DNA of 64,000 nucleotides from Anaerolineaceae bacterium (GCA_030653365.1 JAURZL010000011.1:62001-126000); one strand, 5' to 3'; positions 43,979 through 53,387 are shown, numbered from the stretch's first letter. Program-made: numbers and translations. Notes: generated by a model from the sequence alone, not told the origin.

Positions 43979-44893
43979 ATGGATAAAACCAAACTCATCA
44001 GCCTGGCAGCCCTGTTTGTCCTGGTAATTGCTTTGCCAGTGTATGGATTTCTGGAAAAGGGCCGCATGCAACAGGCAAAAGCAGCTTTGGATGACCGCTA
44101 CATGATGGAAGGAATTGAGATTTATGTACAGAATTGTGTTGGCTGTCATGGCAATGCTGGGGAAGGTGTTGGGATGATTCCGGGGTTGAACCGTGAAGCA
44201 TTAATCGAAGCACGCTCGGATCTTTTGTTCAAATCGATTGCGCGTGCGACGCATGGCAATGCGATGGCTTCCTGGCATATAAATGAAGGTGGCATTCTGA
44301 GCGATTACCAGCTCAATGAAGTGGTGACAATGATCCAGAAGGCGGACTGGATGGTGGTTGCCCAGGTGGCAGCCGTACGGGGTGCCAGTCAGCCGATTGT
44401 TGCAGCAGGAGAAGGTGGGGTGACTTTTATGAATGTTGAAGATCTGGATGATCCCCATCATTGCGCCAGCTGCCACGAAGAACCAGAGATTCACGCGGAC
44501 TTGTTTGGCATCAACTGCGCGCGCTGTCATAGTGCTTCTGCCTGGAAACCAGCTGTTCTTACCAGCCATATCTTCCTGCTGGATCATGGCGGCGAAGGCG
44601 AGGTTGCCTGCCAGACCTGCCACCCGGCAAAATATGGCGTCTATGATTGCTATGCCTGCCATGAGGATCACCAGTACGAAGAGATGAAGGAAGTGCATCT
44701 GGCGGAGGATATCAAAGAGTTCGATACCTGTGCTACCTGCCATCCAACCGGAGTGGAAGGTGAAGCAGGGAGACTGATCGAAGAGAATCCTGGATTGAAA
44801 TATCCTTTGAGCCTGGAGGAAAAAGCCAGTTTGCTGAAAGATGCGGGTTTATTAAGTATAAATCAGACCTCTGTGGAGGTTATAAAACCATGA
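43979..44893 (+). CDS. Hexahaem cytochrome c: class I domain plus pentahaem module
   Basis: The 304-residue protein has an N-terminal signal anchor. A class I cytochrome domain follows, with CVGCH (about 53-57) and a later Met-containing AMASWH segment. The C-terminal half has five more CxxCH sites: CASCH, CARCH, CQTCH, CYACH and CATCH. The C-terminal module resembles that of the next gene. AAGGAGG lies before ATG 43979. Following directly on the b and Rieske genes, I infer that it replaces cytochrome c1 as electron acceptor and links to the larger cytochromes. It is outside the membrane. Confidence 0.9.
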   Translation: MDKTKLISLAALFVLVIALPVYGFLEKGRMQQAKAALDDRYMMEGIEIYVQNCVGCHGNAGEGVGMIPGLNREALIEARSDLLFKSIARATHGNAMASWHINEGGILSDYQLNEVVTMIQKADWMVVAQVAAVRGASQPIVAAGEGGVTFMNVEDLDDPHHCASCHEEPEIHADLFGINCARCHSASAWKPAVLTSHIFLLDHGGEGEVACQTCHPAKYGVYDCYACHEDHQYEEMKEVHLAEDIKEFDTCATCHPTGVEGEAGRLIEENPGLKYPLSLEEKASLLKDAGLLSINQTSVEVIKP

Positions 44894-44953
44894 TTTTGAT
44901 GTTTTGTGCTGGAATAAACAATTGCCTGGGGAGGCAGCACAGGAAGGAGGGCT

Positions 44954-46132
44954 ATGCTTAAGCGATTTTGGCTCAGGCAGTGCAGGTGGGTGCGTGTCAT
45001 CATTATTTTTTGTCTGGTATTAATAGCCAGTGGCGCTTATTATGTTAAATCTTACGCGTCTTATCTGCTCAGCCCGGGTGAATTATCCACGATGCAATCT
45101 AATAATGAGATGCTGGGTGGTGTCAAATCACACGCAGAATTGGAACGCCAGTGTTCGCATTGCCACGCTCCCATTCACTGTGTGACCGACTCGCGTTGTC
45201 AGGATTGCCATTTCGAGATCGAACAGGACCGGTTGGATGTCAACACCATTCATGGACGATTACCCGGTGTGACTAAATGTCAGACCTGTCACCCTGAACA
45301 CCAGGGACATGATGCCGATCTGACGGTTTTTGCTTTTCCAAATATTGATCATTATGCAATGACCGGGTTCAGTATCAAAGCACATGTCACCAATATTGAT
45401 GGCAAAAAATTCACCTGTACCACCTGTCATACCAAGGTACGCGACATTATTGAAACCATTGATTGCGTTCACTGTCATTCAACAGAGAATCATGATGATC
45501 TGGCTGCCCACATAGAAGAATATGGAATTGGCTGTGTGCAATGCCATGATGGCCAGGACCGCATGATTGTTGGCTTTGATCATGAGCCATTCTTTGCCTT
45601 GCAGGATGGACATCAGGATATCGCCTGTGCAGATTGCCATGCCGAGAAACAATATGTGGGGATTGGTACCACCTGTAGTAATTGTCATGCCGAGCCGGAG
45701 TTACATGCCGGTGTGTTTGGCACTTCGTGTGATTACTGCCATAGCGTGCAGGCCTGGTCGCCAGCGGTTCTCACGCGGCATACATTTGAGTTGAAACATG
45801 GTGATGAAGAAGTTACTACCTGCGAGACCTGTCATGGTGGCAATTACACAGAATATCCGTGCTATACCTGCCATGAAAATGAAGATATGGTTGTGGCACA
45901 TGATCCGCTGGGTATTTTCGAGTTGAGTAATTGTATTGAATGTCATCCTACCGGTCGTGGTAAGGCTGAAATGCCTGGCTTACAGACGGGTGAGACCAAG
46001 CGGATTGGTATCTCTGGCAGTGGATCAGCGACGATTGAACCTGAAATTATCGTAACACCACCTGTTTTGTGGAAACAACCAACCGTAAGACCGGTTCAAC
46101 AGCAGAATCAGGGACCGGAAAGTAACCCATGA
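44954..46132 (+). CDS. Dodecahaem cytochrome c
   Basis: The 392-residue protein has an N-terminal membrane anchor (VRVIIIFCLVLIASGAYYV). Twelve CxxCH motifs were counted: CSHCH, CQDCH, CQTCH, CTTCH, CVHCH, CVQCH, CADCH, CSNCH, CDYCH, CETCH, CYTCH and CIECH. The C-terminal five-haem segment parallels the pentahaem module of the previous gene (CHAEPELH, CHSVQAWSPAVLTRH, CHPTG). AGGAGG is found before the start. It is anchored outside the membrane and probably conducts electrons between the hexahaem protein and the very large cytochromes. Confidence 0.9.
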   Translation: MLKRFWLRQCRWVRVIIIFCLVLIASGAYYVKSYASYLLSPGELSTMQSNNEMLGGVKSHAELERQCSHCHAPIHCVTDSRCQDCHFEIEQDRLDVNTIHGRLPGVTKCQTCHPEHQGHDADLTVFAFPNIDHYAMTGFSIKAHVTNIDGKKFTCTTCHTKVRDIIETIDCVHCHSTENHDDLAAHIEEYGIGCVQCHDGQDRMIVGFDHEPFFALQDGHQDIACADCHAEKQYVGIGTTCSNCHAEPELHAGVFGTSCDYCHSVQAWSPAVLTRHTFELKHGDEEVTTCETCHGGNYTEYPCYTCHENEDMVVAHDPLGIFELSNCIECHPTGRGKAEMPGLQTGETKRIGISGSGSATIEPEIIVTPPVLWKQPTVRPVQQQNQGPESNP

Positions 46133-46166
46133 TCAGGAAAGTACAGAAACTATTTGTCCAGAAAGG

Positions 46167-48344
46167 ATGGGTAGAATGAAAAAAGGAATAAAAATACTGA
46201 TAGCGCTCAATGCCGTGATGTTTTTGGTGCTGGCAGGGCTGCTGTTTTTGGCTGAGACATATCCTTTTCGACCGGGACATCCATTGTTTCCTTTGCAAAG
46301 TACAGCGGAAAGCAGCCGATTAAAACTGGCGAAAGATCCGGAACAAAGGGTTGAAATGAGTTTTGAACTGGTGGAGCGGCGTCTGGCTGACCTGGCGATG
46401 ATCGATAATCCAGAAAATGTTCAGCCGGCTGTTGAGGCATTTGATCGTGTATTAACCCAGGCCATTCTTAGCATTCAACTGGTTACCGAAGAACAAGCCA
46501 ATCAACATTATCAGGCTGTGCAGACGTTATTATTGCAAGCAGACATTGTACTGGCATCGGTGGAAGAGACAATGGATCATGAGCAAATAACAGCATTACA
46601 CGAGAAGATAGCGATTTTGCAGTCTGCTACCACCCCGCTCGAGATTCAACAACTGGCATCGGTTCATACCTTACCGTCGATTATATCCCCCAAAGCAATT
46701 CCATTCCTTGGAAAGGATGTAGACCATATCGATTTCACTTTGACAGATGGACACGATGGTCTCGAATGTGAAGATTGCCACGCCGATGGGGTCTATGTTG
46801 AAACTTCAACTGACTGCTCCAGCTGCCATGTACGTAAAGATGTGTTGGCATTGCTTTTAGAAAGTGATGATTATTCCATAAAACGCAGTGAGAAAGCATA
46901 TGTAAATCATTTCCAGGGTGAATGTTCGGATTGTCACATTGCGGTTACCTGGGAACCCGAAGAGTTTGATCATGAAGGTGTGTATGAGTGTATTTCCTGC
47001 CATTATGATAGTTATCCGGAAGAAGAACAGTTAGCGGTTGGTCCATTCAGTTTTATTGGTCTTGGTCAGAAAAAAGTGAATACCATGGTAGGAGCACATT
47101 ACCAGGGAGATTGTATCGATTGCCATTCAGATACTGAGGATTGGGCAGAATATGAGTATGAGCATCAATTCTCAAATTGTATGAGTTGTCATGAAGATCA
47201 GATTGCATTATTGAGCCTAAGTTCCTGGATGTCAGAATGTAACAGTGATCAGACCTGCCAGACCTGTCATACCTACGATCAACACAAAGACAAGTACGGA
47301 GATGAGTGTGCGAATTGTCATAAAAATTTTGAAAAATGGCTCCCGGCTGAGGTTGACCATGAACAATTCCCCAATTGTCTGACCTGCCATGAAAATGACA
47401 GGCCGGAGAAAGATCATTATAAGAGTAATTGCAGCACCTGTCATATTACAGGAAACTGGAAGACTCTTTCACTTGAACACACATCTTCCGCGGATTGCAG
47501 ATCCTGCCATCAACCTCCCATCACTCACCGGGCAGGACAATTTGTGGGGCAATGCAGCACCTGTCATGGAACCAAGGTTTGGTATCGAACGATTTTTAAT
47601 CACACCATGAGCAATTGCAGCAACTGTCACGCCAGCCCTGTAAACCATTATCCGGCTGCCTGCAGTAGTTGTCATGTTTCCAATTCATGGTTGAAGATAA
47701 ATGTCAACCATTCCGGCATGAATGTATGTACGCATTGTCACACTGCCAATGCCAACCATTATGCAGGGTTGTGTACGGATTGTCATAATACAACTACCTG
47801 GGCCAGTACAACTTATCATAATAGCTTTACGACATCGTGCGGAAACTGCCATATTTCACCGATTGGTCATTATCCGGGAACCTGTGAGTCTTGTCATAAG
47901 AACACCTCGAATTGGAGTTCTTCTTTCTCTCATTCGATGACGAGTCTGACCTGCAGCACCTGTCATCCAGCACCGAAAGGTCACTGGACAGGTGAGTGCT
48001 CAAAATGTCATGTCACTTCATCCTGGTCACAAGTGACCTTTGACCACACCGGATTTTCGCTGTGTAATTCCTGCCATGTGCGCCCCGTGGGGCATCCACG
48101 TGGGCAGTGTTCGAATTGCCATAACACGACTACCTGGTATGTACCACCGACACCAACACCACTGCCAACGAGTACGCCGATCCCAACAGCAACACCAGTT
48201 CCGACAGCAACACCTGAACCAACGGCAACACCAGAACCAACTGCGGAACCGACTGATGAACCCACAGCGGAACCTACAGAAGAACCCACAGAAGAACCGA
48301 CTGAGGAACCAACAGAAGAACCGACTGAAGAACCAACAGGGTAA
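46167..48344 (+). CDS. 22-haem cytochrome c with DUF5667-like N-terminus and Pro/Thr/Glu tail
   Basis: The 725-residue protein has an N-terminal membrane helix (about 5-24). A DUF5667-like helical domain follows (YPFRPGHPLFPLQSTAESSRLKLAKDPEQR..., about 30-150). Then 22 CxxCH motifs occur from about residue 195 to 650. In the second half they form a repeating unit of two haems, with C-x2-CH-x4-HY and a Trp. The C-terminal 50 residues are repeats of PTP, EPT and TEEP. The tail may span the cell wall. The next gene is a paralogue. AAGGA precedes ATG 46167. Confidence 0.9.
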   Translation: MGRMKKGIKILIALNAVMFLVLAGLLFLAETYPFRPGHPLFPLQSTAESSRLKLAKDPEQRVEMSFELVERRLADLAMIDNPENVQPAVEAFDRVLTQAILSIQLVTEEQANQHYQAVQTLLLQADIVLASVEETMDHEQITALHEKIAILQSATTPLEIQQLASVHTLPSIISPKAIPFLGKDVDHIDFTLTDGHDGLECEDCHADGVYVETSTDCSSCHVRKDVLALLLESDDYSIKRSEKAYVNHFQGECSDCHIAVTWEPEEFDHEGVYECISCHYDSYPEEEQLAVGPFSFIGLGQKKVNTMVGAHYQGDCIDCHSDTEDWAEYEYEHQFSNCMSCHEDQIALLSLSSWMSECNSDQTCQTCHTYDQHKDKYGDECANCHKNFEKWLPAEVDHEQFPNCLTCHENDRPEKDHYKSNCSTCHITGNWKTLSLEHTSSADCRSCHQPPITHRAGQFVGQCSTCHGTKVWYRTIFNHTMSNCSNCHASPVNHYPAACSSCHVSNSWLKINVNHSGMNVCTHCHTANANHYAGLCTDCHNTTTWASTTYHNSFTTSCGNCHISPIGHYPGTCESCHKNTSNWSSSFSHSMTSLTCSTCHPAPKGHWTGECSKCHVTSSWSQVTFDHTGFSLCNSCHVRPVGHPRGQCSNCHNTTTWYVPPTPTPLPTSTPIPTATPVPTATPEPTATPEPTAEPTDEPTAEPTEEPTEEPTEEPTEEPTEEPTG

Positions 48345-48444
48345 ACTGATCCAAGTGAGTCTTAATAAATCAATAATAACACCCGATTGGCTCGATTTAT
48401 TGAATTAAAACAAAATTTCCTTGTGGAATTTAGGGTAGGGACGG

Positions 48445-48473
48445 GTAGGGGTGGTTTCTGAAACCACCCCTAC
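48445..48473. repeat. Family B palindromic repeat, perfect hairpin
   Basis: GTAGGGGTGGTTT (48445-48457) and AAACCACCCCTAC (48461-48473) form a perfect 13-bp stem with a three-base loop. It lies between the 22- and 24-haem genes and may be a terminator or mRNA-stabilising element. Confidence 0.75.
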
Positions 48474-48576
48474 GAAAACAACCATGAAAGGAGGTGGTTT
48501 TTTTAAAAATTTAATTTATAATATAAATAACAATTGAATAGGGACGGGGCTTACATTATCATGAAGGACGTGATCA

Positions 48577-50670
48577 ATGAAAAGTACAGGAAAAGTACTA
48601 TTAGCCCCCATTGTTACAATTTTATTGGTAATAACATTATTTTATTTAGTGATAAAAATTCACCCTTACAAACCAGGTGATCCTTTTTTCAAATATCAAA
48701 ACGCGGTCGAATATAGCTGGGCCAAATTTATACTTTCCCCTGAAAAACGAGTGGAAGTATATTTTGATCTGGTTGAACATCGATTAAAGGATCTGGCATC
48801 TCTTGATCGAATGGATTATGTCAGACCAACCATTGAAGCTTTTGATCAAGCCGTATCAAAAGCAATTCAGAGTATTCAATTATTGGATTGGGATAATGCT
48901 GTCATTTATTATCACAATGTACAACCGCTCATGCGAAGGGTTGAGATTGTTATCGAAGATCTTTCGGACAGAATGTATCACCAGGATCTGGCAATTCTTC
49001 AACATAAGGCAGAGTATCTAAAAACTGCGAAAACTTCTACTGAAATTATAAAAACTGGGGCTACCCAATATTCTTCGTTTCATGTCAGTGAACCTGAATC
49101 ACCAGAGATTATGGTGAAAGAGGAATTTGTAGATATTAAACCAAAAGAAATTTCATTTGAAACACAAAAAAGATCCAACTGTATGAATTGCCATCAGGAT
49201 GGACTCTATATGGATCCTGATTCCAGGTGTTCCAATTGCCACCTACGAGAGACATATTTTATGGTGAAGTTGGGAACGGATGGGTATAGACCAGTAAAAT
49301 TTGCAGAAAAATATCCATTCCATTTTGTGGGAGATTGTAGTAATTGTCACACTACCAAAAGTTGGATGATTGAAGCATTCGAACATCCATATGCATACTC
49401 GTGCATCATCTGCCACGAGAATAATATTCCAGAGTTGGATCAAAAGCCGCTCGATCAGATATTTCTAACCGGATCAGGACGAAAAATAAATACGAATGAT
49501 ACTTCTCATTATCCATTGGATTGTATTCATTGTCACAAAAACACCAGTAGCTGGAGTGATTATTCTTACGATCATCAGCAAGACACATGCAGCAGGTGCC
49601 ACGACAAGGACGAGCGATTTATTCGTTATACCTTAAATGGGATTCGTTGTAATAGGGAACAGAATTGCCAAAATTGCCACACGTATGACAGGCATAAGGC
49701 TAATTATGGTGAAACCTGTTATGAATGTCATCAGAATGTAAATAATTGGTTAGATGTATCTATCAATCATGAAAAATTTACCTCCTGTCGATCCTGCCAC
49801 GATAGCGACAAACCTGATACGCATCAATATAAGAGCGATTGTAATGTTTGTCATTCGACTGTCGACTGGAAAAAAATGTTGTTTGATCATTCCAGCACTT
49901 CCAATTGTATATCCTGCCATACAGCACCAGGTGACCATCTGAGCAAGGGGTATACAGATCAGTGCAGCACCTGTCACAGTATTTATATATGGGAAAAAGC
50001 GTTATTTCATCAAGTGATGAGTAACTGTACGAACTGTCATACCAGCCCTGAGAACCATTATCCTGCCTTATGCACAAGTTGTCATGATACCAACAACTGG
50101 AAAAATATATCCGTCAATCATACAGAGTTAAGTGCATGCACGAATTGTCACAGCGTACCTGTAAATCATTATCCAGCAGCCTGCATCAGTTGTCACAATA
50201 CTTCATCATGGATAACTATTAGCGTGAATCACACAGGTCTGACAGCGTGTTCAAGTTGCCATACTGCACCCAGTAATCATTATCCAGGAAATTGTCAGAC
50301 GTGTCATAATACAAATTCATGGGAACCACAAAATTATCATAATGATTCGACGACAGCTTGTGGAAACTGTCATTCAGCGCCAGCAATCCACTATCCTTTA
50401 GCGTGTGAGGTATGCCACAAAACGACAACCAGCTGGAATGCGGTTTACGATCATTCTGTAACAAGCCTTGCTTGCAGCACCTGTCACTTGCGGCCAGCTG
50501 ATCATTGGATAGGCGAATGTTCCAATTGTCATGTTACCTCCTTCTGGGATCAAGTCGATTTTGACCACAGTGGCTATACCGATTGCAAATCCTGTCATAC
50601 CAGTCCACAGGGTCATCCCGGAGCGCAATGTTCTCGCTGCCATACTACAGATACTTGGGAAGTACCGTAA
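48577..50670 (+). CDS. 24-haem cytochrome c, paralogue of the upstream gene
   Basis: The 697-residue protein has an N-terminal membrane helix (about 6-26) and a DUF5667-like domain (HPYKPGDPFFKYQNAVEYSWAK..., about 28-150). It carries 24 CxxCH motifs from about residue 204 to the C-terminus, with the same two-haem repeat and NHYP elements as its neighbour, but no Pro/Thr/Glu tail. Family B repeats flank the gene. Codon use is visibly more AT-rich than in the upstream gene. TATAAT at 48517-48522 and AAGGA before the start suggest separate transcription. Confidence 0.9.
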   Translation: MKSTGKVLLAPIVTILLVITLFYLVIKIHPYKPGDPFFKYQNAVEYSWAKFILSPEKRVEVYFDLVEHRLKDLASLDRMDYVRPTIEAFDQAVSKAIQSIQLLDWDNAVIYYHNVQPLMRRVEIVIEDLSDRMYHQDLAILQHKAEYLKTAKTSTEIIKTGATQYSSFHVSEPESPEIMVKEEFVDIKPKEISFETQKRSNCMNCHQDGLYMDPDSRCSNCHLRETYFMVKLGTDGYRPVKFAEKYPFHFVGDCSNCHTTKSWMIEAFEHPYAYSCIICHENNIPELDQKPLDQIFLTGSGRKINTNDTSHYPLDCIHCHKNTSSWSDYSYDHQQDTCSRCHDKDERFIRYTLNGIRCNREQNCQNCHTYDRHKANYGETCYECHQNVNNWLDVSINHEKFTSCRSCHDSDKPDTHQYKSDCNVCHSTVDWKKMLFDHSSTSNCISCHTAPGDHLSKGYTDQCSTCHSIYIWEKALFHQVMSNCTNCHTSPENHYPALCTSCHDTNNWKNISVNHTELSACTNCHSVPVNHYPAACISCHNTSSWITISVNHTGLTACSSCHTAPSNHYPGNCQTCHNTNSWEPQNYHNDSTTACGNCHSAPAIHYPLACEVCHKTTTSWNAVYDHSVTSLACSTCHLRPADHWIGECSNCHVTSFWDQVDFDHSGYTDCKSCHTSPQGHPGAQCSRCHTTDTWEVP

Positions 50671-50675
50671 TTGTT

Positions 50676-50704
50676 GTCGGGGTTGGTTCCGAACCCTCCC
50701 CTAC
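50676..50704. repeat. Family B palindromic repeat, imperfect copy
   Basis: GTCGGGGTTGGTTCC..CCCTCCCCTAC is an imperfect version of the repeat at 48445-48473. It lies just after the 24-haem gene. The photolyase stop codon TAG falls inside it. Confidence 0.6.
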
Positions 50705-52095
50705 GATTTTTGTGAAAACATTTGGAAAGCCTGCAGTACCCTGTCTTTAACAATCGATCGATCCACGATGGGGACAGGATAATCTTTACCAATCACAAAA
50801 TGAGATTGCTTTTGAAAGTCCAGTGGCATTGTCCAGGGTTCATGAATGTATTGTGTGGAAACATTCGTTAATTCCGGTACCCATTTGCGGATGAAATTTC
50901 CATGGGGATCAAATTTCTTCGATTGCAGGATGGGATTGAAAATTCGAAAATAGGGGGCAGCGTCTGTTCCCACCCCGGCGGTCCACTGCCAGCCACCGTT
51001 GTTGGCAGCCGGATCTCCATCCACCAGTTGCTGCATGAAATAACGCTCGCCGGATTGCCAGTTAAGTAACAAGTCTTTGGTCAGGAAGGAAGCTACGATC
51101 ATCCGTCCGCGGTTGTGCATCCAGCCGGTTTCATTCAGCTGGCGCATGCAGGCATCCACAATTGGGTAACCGGTCAGTCCTTGTTGCCAGGCTAATAATT
51201 CAGCATGGTTGGTACGCCAGGGGATCTGACGGCGATGGGGATAAAAAGCTTCCTGCAGGACATTGGGGAAGTGATAAAGAATGCTGATATAAAATTCACG
51301 CCAGATGAGTTCACTGATCCAGGTTTCCACTCCTTGTTTCTCCTCAGACCGTTGGGCACTTTCCAAAGCCTGTAAGGCAGCCTGATAGGCTGTCTGGATC
51401 GAAATCAAACCAAAACGCAGGTAGGGAGAAAGACTGGAGGTACCGGCTTGATCAAGTTCGTTGCGACCCTCACGATAGTGGAAGATTGCATCCTGAATGA
51501 AATCATTCAGACGTTGGCGTGCTTCCGTTTCACTGGCGGAAAAATATGCTAAGGAGGATGGTTCAGGGAGGGGCAAACTGGCGGGAGGATTGGCGTGGGC
51601 TGGAATGACTGATGGTCTGGTTGAATTCCTTAATGCTTTGGGCAGGGTCTTCCATGTTTTACTGAAGGGGGTGAAAACGGTATAAGGTGTACCATCTGCT
51701 TTCAGCACTTGTTGGGGATGGTGCAACACCAATCCCAGCACCAATTTGAGTGGCAGGTTGCGTTGAATGGCAGCATCACGCTGGATCGCATAGGGGCTGT
51801 AATCCTCTTCGGCGAAGATGGCATTGAAAGGAATTTCCTGAAAAAATTGTTGCAGAATCTGGATAGGATTTCCCTGCCGAACGAATAATCGATTACCAAT
51901 GGTACGCAGATTTTTATCCAGGCTGTGCAGAGCGTTGAACAAAAAGGTCTGACGCCGGGTGGAGGGATCCTGAATAAGTTTTGGATCAATGATAAAGAGC
52001 GGAACAACGGGCAGTCCGGTTTGCAGCGCAGCCTGTAAAGCTGGGTTGTTTTCCAGACGAACGTCACGCCGAATCCACCAGATTACTGATTGCAT
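50701..52095 (-). CDS. phrB: Deoxyribodipyrimidine photolyase (class I CPD type)
   Basis: The 464-residue flavoprotein begins with WWIRRDVRLENNPALQAA, the antenna-binding domain. It also shows TSSLSPYLRFGLIS, ELIWREFYISILYHFP, the FAD-binding segment MRQLNETGWMHNRGRMIVASFLTKDLLLNWQSGERYFMQQLVDGDPAANNGGWQW and a conserved C-terminal YFRIFNP. It repairs cyclobutane pyrimidine dimers with blue light. Its stop codon lies in the family B repeat. No adjacent light-dependent partner is seen, but two B12 photoreceptor-like regulators are in the window. Confidence 0.94.
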   Translation of the reverse strand: MQSVIWWIRRDVRLENNPALQAALQTGLPVVPLFIIDPKLIQDPSTRRQTFLFNALHSLDKNLRTIGNRLFVRQGNPIQILQQFFQEIPFNAIFAEEDYSPYAIQRDAAIQRNLPLKLVLGLVLHHPQQVLKADGTPYTVFTPFSKTWKTLPKALRNSTRPSVIPAHANPPASLPLPEPSSLAYFSASETEARQRLNDFIQDAIFHYREGRNELDQAGTSSLSPYLRFGLISIQTAYQAALQALESAQRSEEKQGVETWISELIWREFYISILYHFPNVLQEAFYPHRRQIPWRTNHAELLAWQQGLTGYPIVDACMRQLNETGWMHNRGRMIVASFLTKDLLLNWQSGERYFMQQLVDGDPAANNGGWQWTAGVGTDAAPYFRIFNPILQSKKFDPHGNFIRKWVPELTNVSTQYIHEPWTMPLDFQKQSHFVIGKDYPVPIVDRSIVKDRVLQAFQMFSQKS

Positions 52096-52190
52096 GTTTA
52101 AATTTTAGCATTGAACCAGAAAATTCAAATTTTTGACAACCCAGCAGTCGGAAAAAATTCAGACAAATTCTTTGTATAATAAGATTATCT

Positions 52191-52258
52191 GTATCATCTC
52201 AATAAATTTGGGTATTAGGTGTTTTTTGGTGGCATCATTGTCTAAAACACACTGACCG
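52191..52258 (-). repeat. Family A intergenic hairpin repeat, inverted copy
   Basis: On the plus strand it reads GTATCATCTCAATAAATT, then GTGTTTTTTGGTGG, AAAACAC and ACTGACCG. It is the reverse orientation of the family consensus. Confidence 0.7.
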
Positions 52259-52301
52259 AATTGATGAAAAGATACGATCAACCCATTATTTGGAGGGCTG
52301 G

Positions 52302-53387
52302 ATGAAGAGATTGGCAATATTGACCGGTGGGGGTGATGCCCCGGGACTGAATGCTGTGATCCGGGCAGTGGTCAAGACAGCAGAAAATGAATATAACTGT
52401 GAAGTACTGGGAGTGCGCAATGGTTTTGATGGCTTTGTTCAGGATGGCGGTATTTTTCCATTGAATTCAAACGCTGTGCGGGGGATTCTGCCGCGTGGGG
52501 GTACGATTCTGGGAGCAGCCAACCGCGGGAATCCTTTCGCGTTGAAGATCGTGGATCCGGATGGCAATGTGCATTATGAGGATACCTCTCAAAGGGTTTA
52601 TGAGCGTATTCAAAGTCTGGAGTTGGATGCATTGGTGGTGGTTGGAGGCGATGGGACGCTGCATATTGCGCAGGAATTGCATGAAATTGGCGTACCCGTC
52701 GTGGGTGTCCCCAAGACAATTGATAATGACATTGGTGGAACAGATTTTTCATTTGGGTTTGATACTGCAGTAGCAACAGCTTCGGAAGCCATAGACAAAT
52801 TGCACACCACAGCTGAGTCACATCACCGTGTGATGGTATTGGAATTGATGGGGCGCGATGCTGGTTTTATCACACTTTTTGCCGGGATTGCTGGTGGGGC
52901 AGATGTTATTTTGATCCCGGAAATTCCCTTCCGATATGAGGCGATCTGTCAGAAAGTAAACCTTCGCGTCAGCAAAGGTTCTTTCTTCAGCATTATTGCA
53001 GTCTCAGAAGGGGCTTCTGTGCTGGGAAAAGAGCAGGTTTTTTTACGAGCGGGGGATGATATCCACCAGGCACGACTGGGTGGAATCAGTCATCAAGTGG
53101 CTGAATACATTGCGAGATCATGTGATGTAGAGACTCGTGTCACGATTCTGGGTCATTTACAACGCGGTGGCAGCCCGACGCCATTTGATCGCTGGTTGGC
53201 GACCCGGCTGGGGGCGGCGGTCGTACGAGCCGTGGGACGAGGTGAATTGGGATGTATGTCAGCATTGCAGGGGAATAAAGTAGTAACTATCCCATTATCA
53301 GAAGCACTGGCAGAACCCAAACGTGTTGATGTGAATGGGGATATTGTGCAGACGGCGAGGAATCTGGGAATATCGCTCGGGGATTAA
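52302..53387 (+). CDS. pfkA: 6-phosphofructokinase
   Basis: The 361-residue enzyme matches the PFK family: LAILTGGGDAPGLNAVIRAVV, RGGTILGAANRGNPF, VVGGDGTLHIAQEL, PKTIDNDIGGTDFSFGFDTAV, MGRDAGFITLFAGIAGGAD and LGHLQRGGSPTPFDRWLATRLG. The nucleotide site reads GGDGT with PKTIDND. By the known residue rules, Gly in GGDGT favours ATP over pyrophosphate, while Lys in PKTIDND is found in both types. GGAGGG precedes ATG 52302. It phosphorylates fructose 6-phosphate in glycolysis. Confidence 0.93.
   Translation: MKRLAILTGGGDAPGLNAVIRAVVKTAENEYNCEVLGVRNGFDGFVQDGGIFPLNSNAVRGILPRGGTILGAANRGNPFALKIVDPDGNVHYEDTSQRVYERIQSLELDALVVVGGDGTLHIAQELHEIGVPVVGVPKTIDNDIGGTDFSFGFDTAVATASEAIDKLHTTAESHHRVMVLELMGRDAGFITLFAGIAGGADVILIPEIPFRYEAICQKVNLRVSKGSFFSIIAVSEGASVLGKEQVFLRAGDDIHQARLGGISHQVAEYIARSCDVETRVTILGHLQRGGSPTPFDRWLATRLGAAVVRAVGRGELGCMSALQGNKVVTIPLSEALAEPKRVDVNGDIVQTARNLGISLGD

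Noticed and set aside
44201-44743. 180-residue antisense open frame
   Set aside because: It is the reverse strand of the hexahaem cytochrome gene, whose CxxCH motifs leave no doubt about the coding strand.
48008-48289. Antisense open frame rich in Gly, Ser and Val
   Set aside because: It is the complement of the Pro/Thr/Glu repeats of the 22-haem cytochrome, and low-complexity sequence keeps the frame open.
46167-50670. CRISPR-like regular spacing of short repeats
   Set aside because: The periodicity is that of CxxCH codons in a coding frame; there are no identical repeats with unique spacers.
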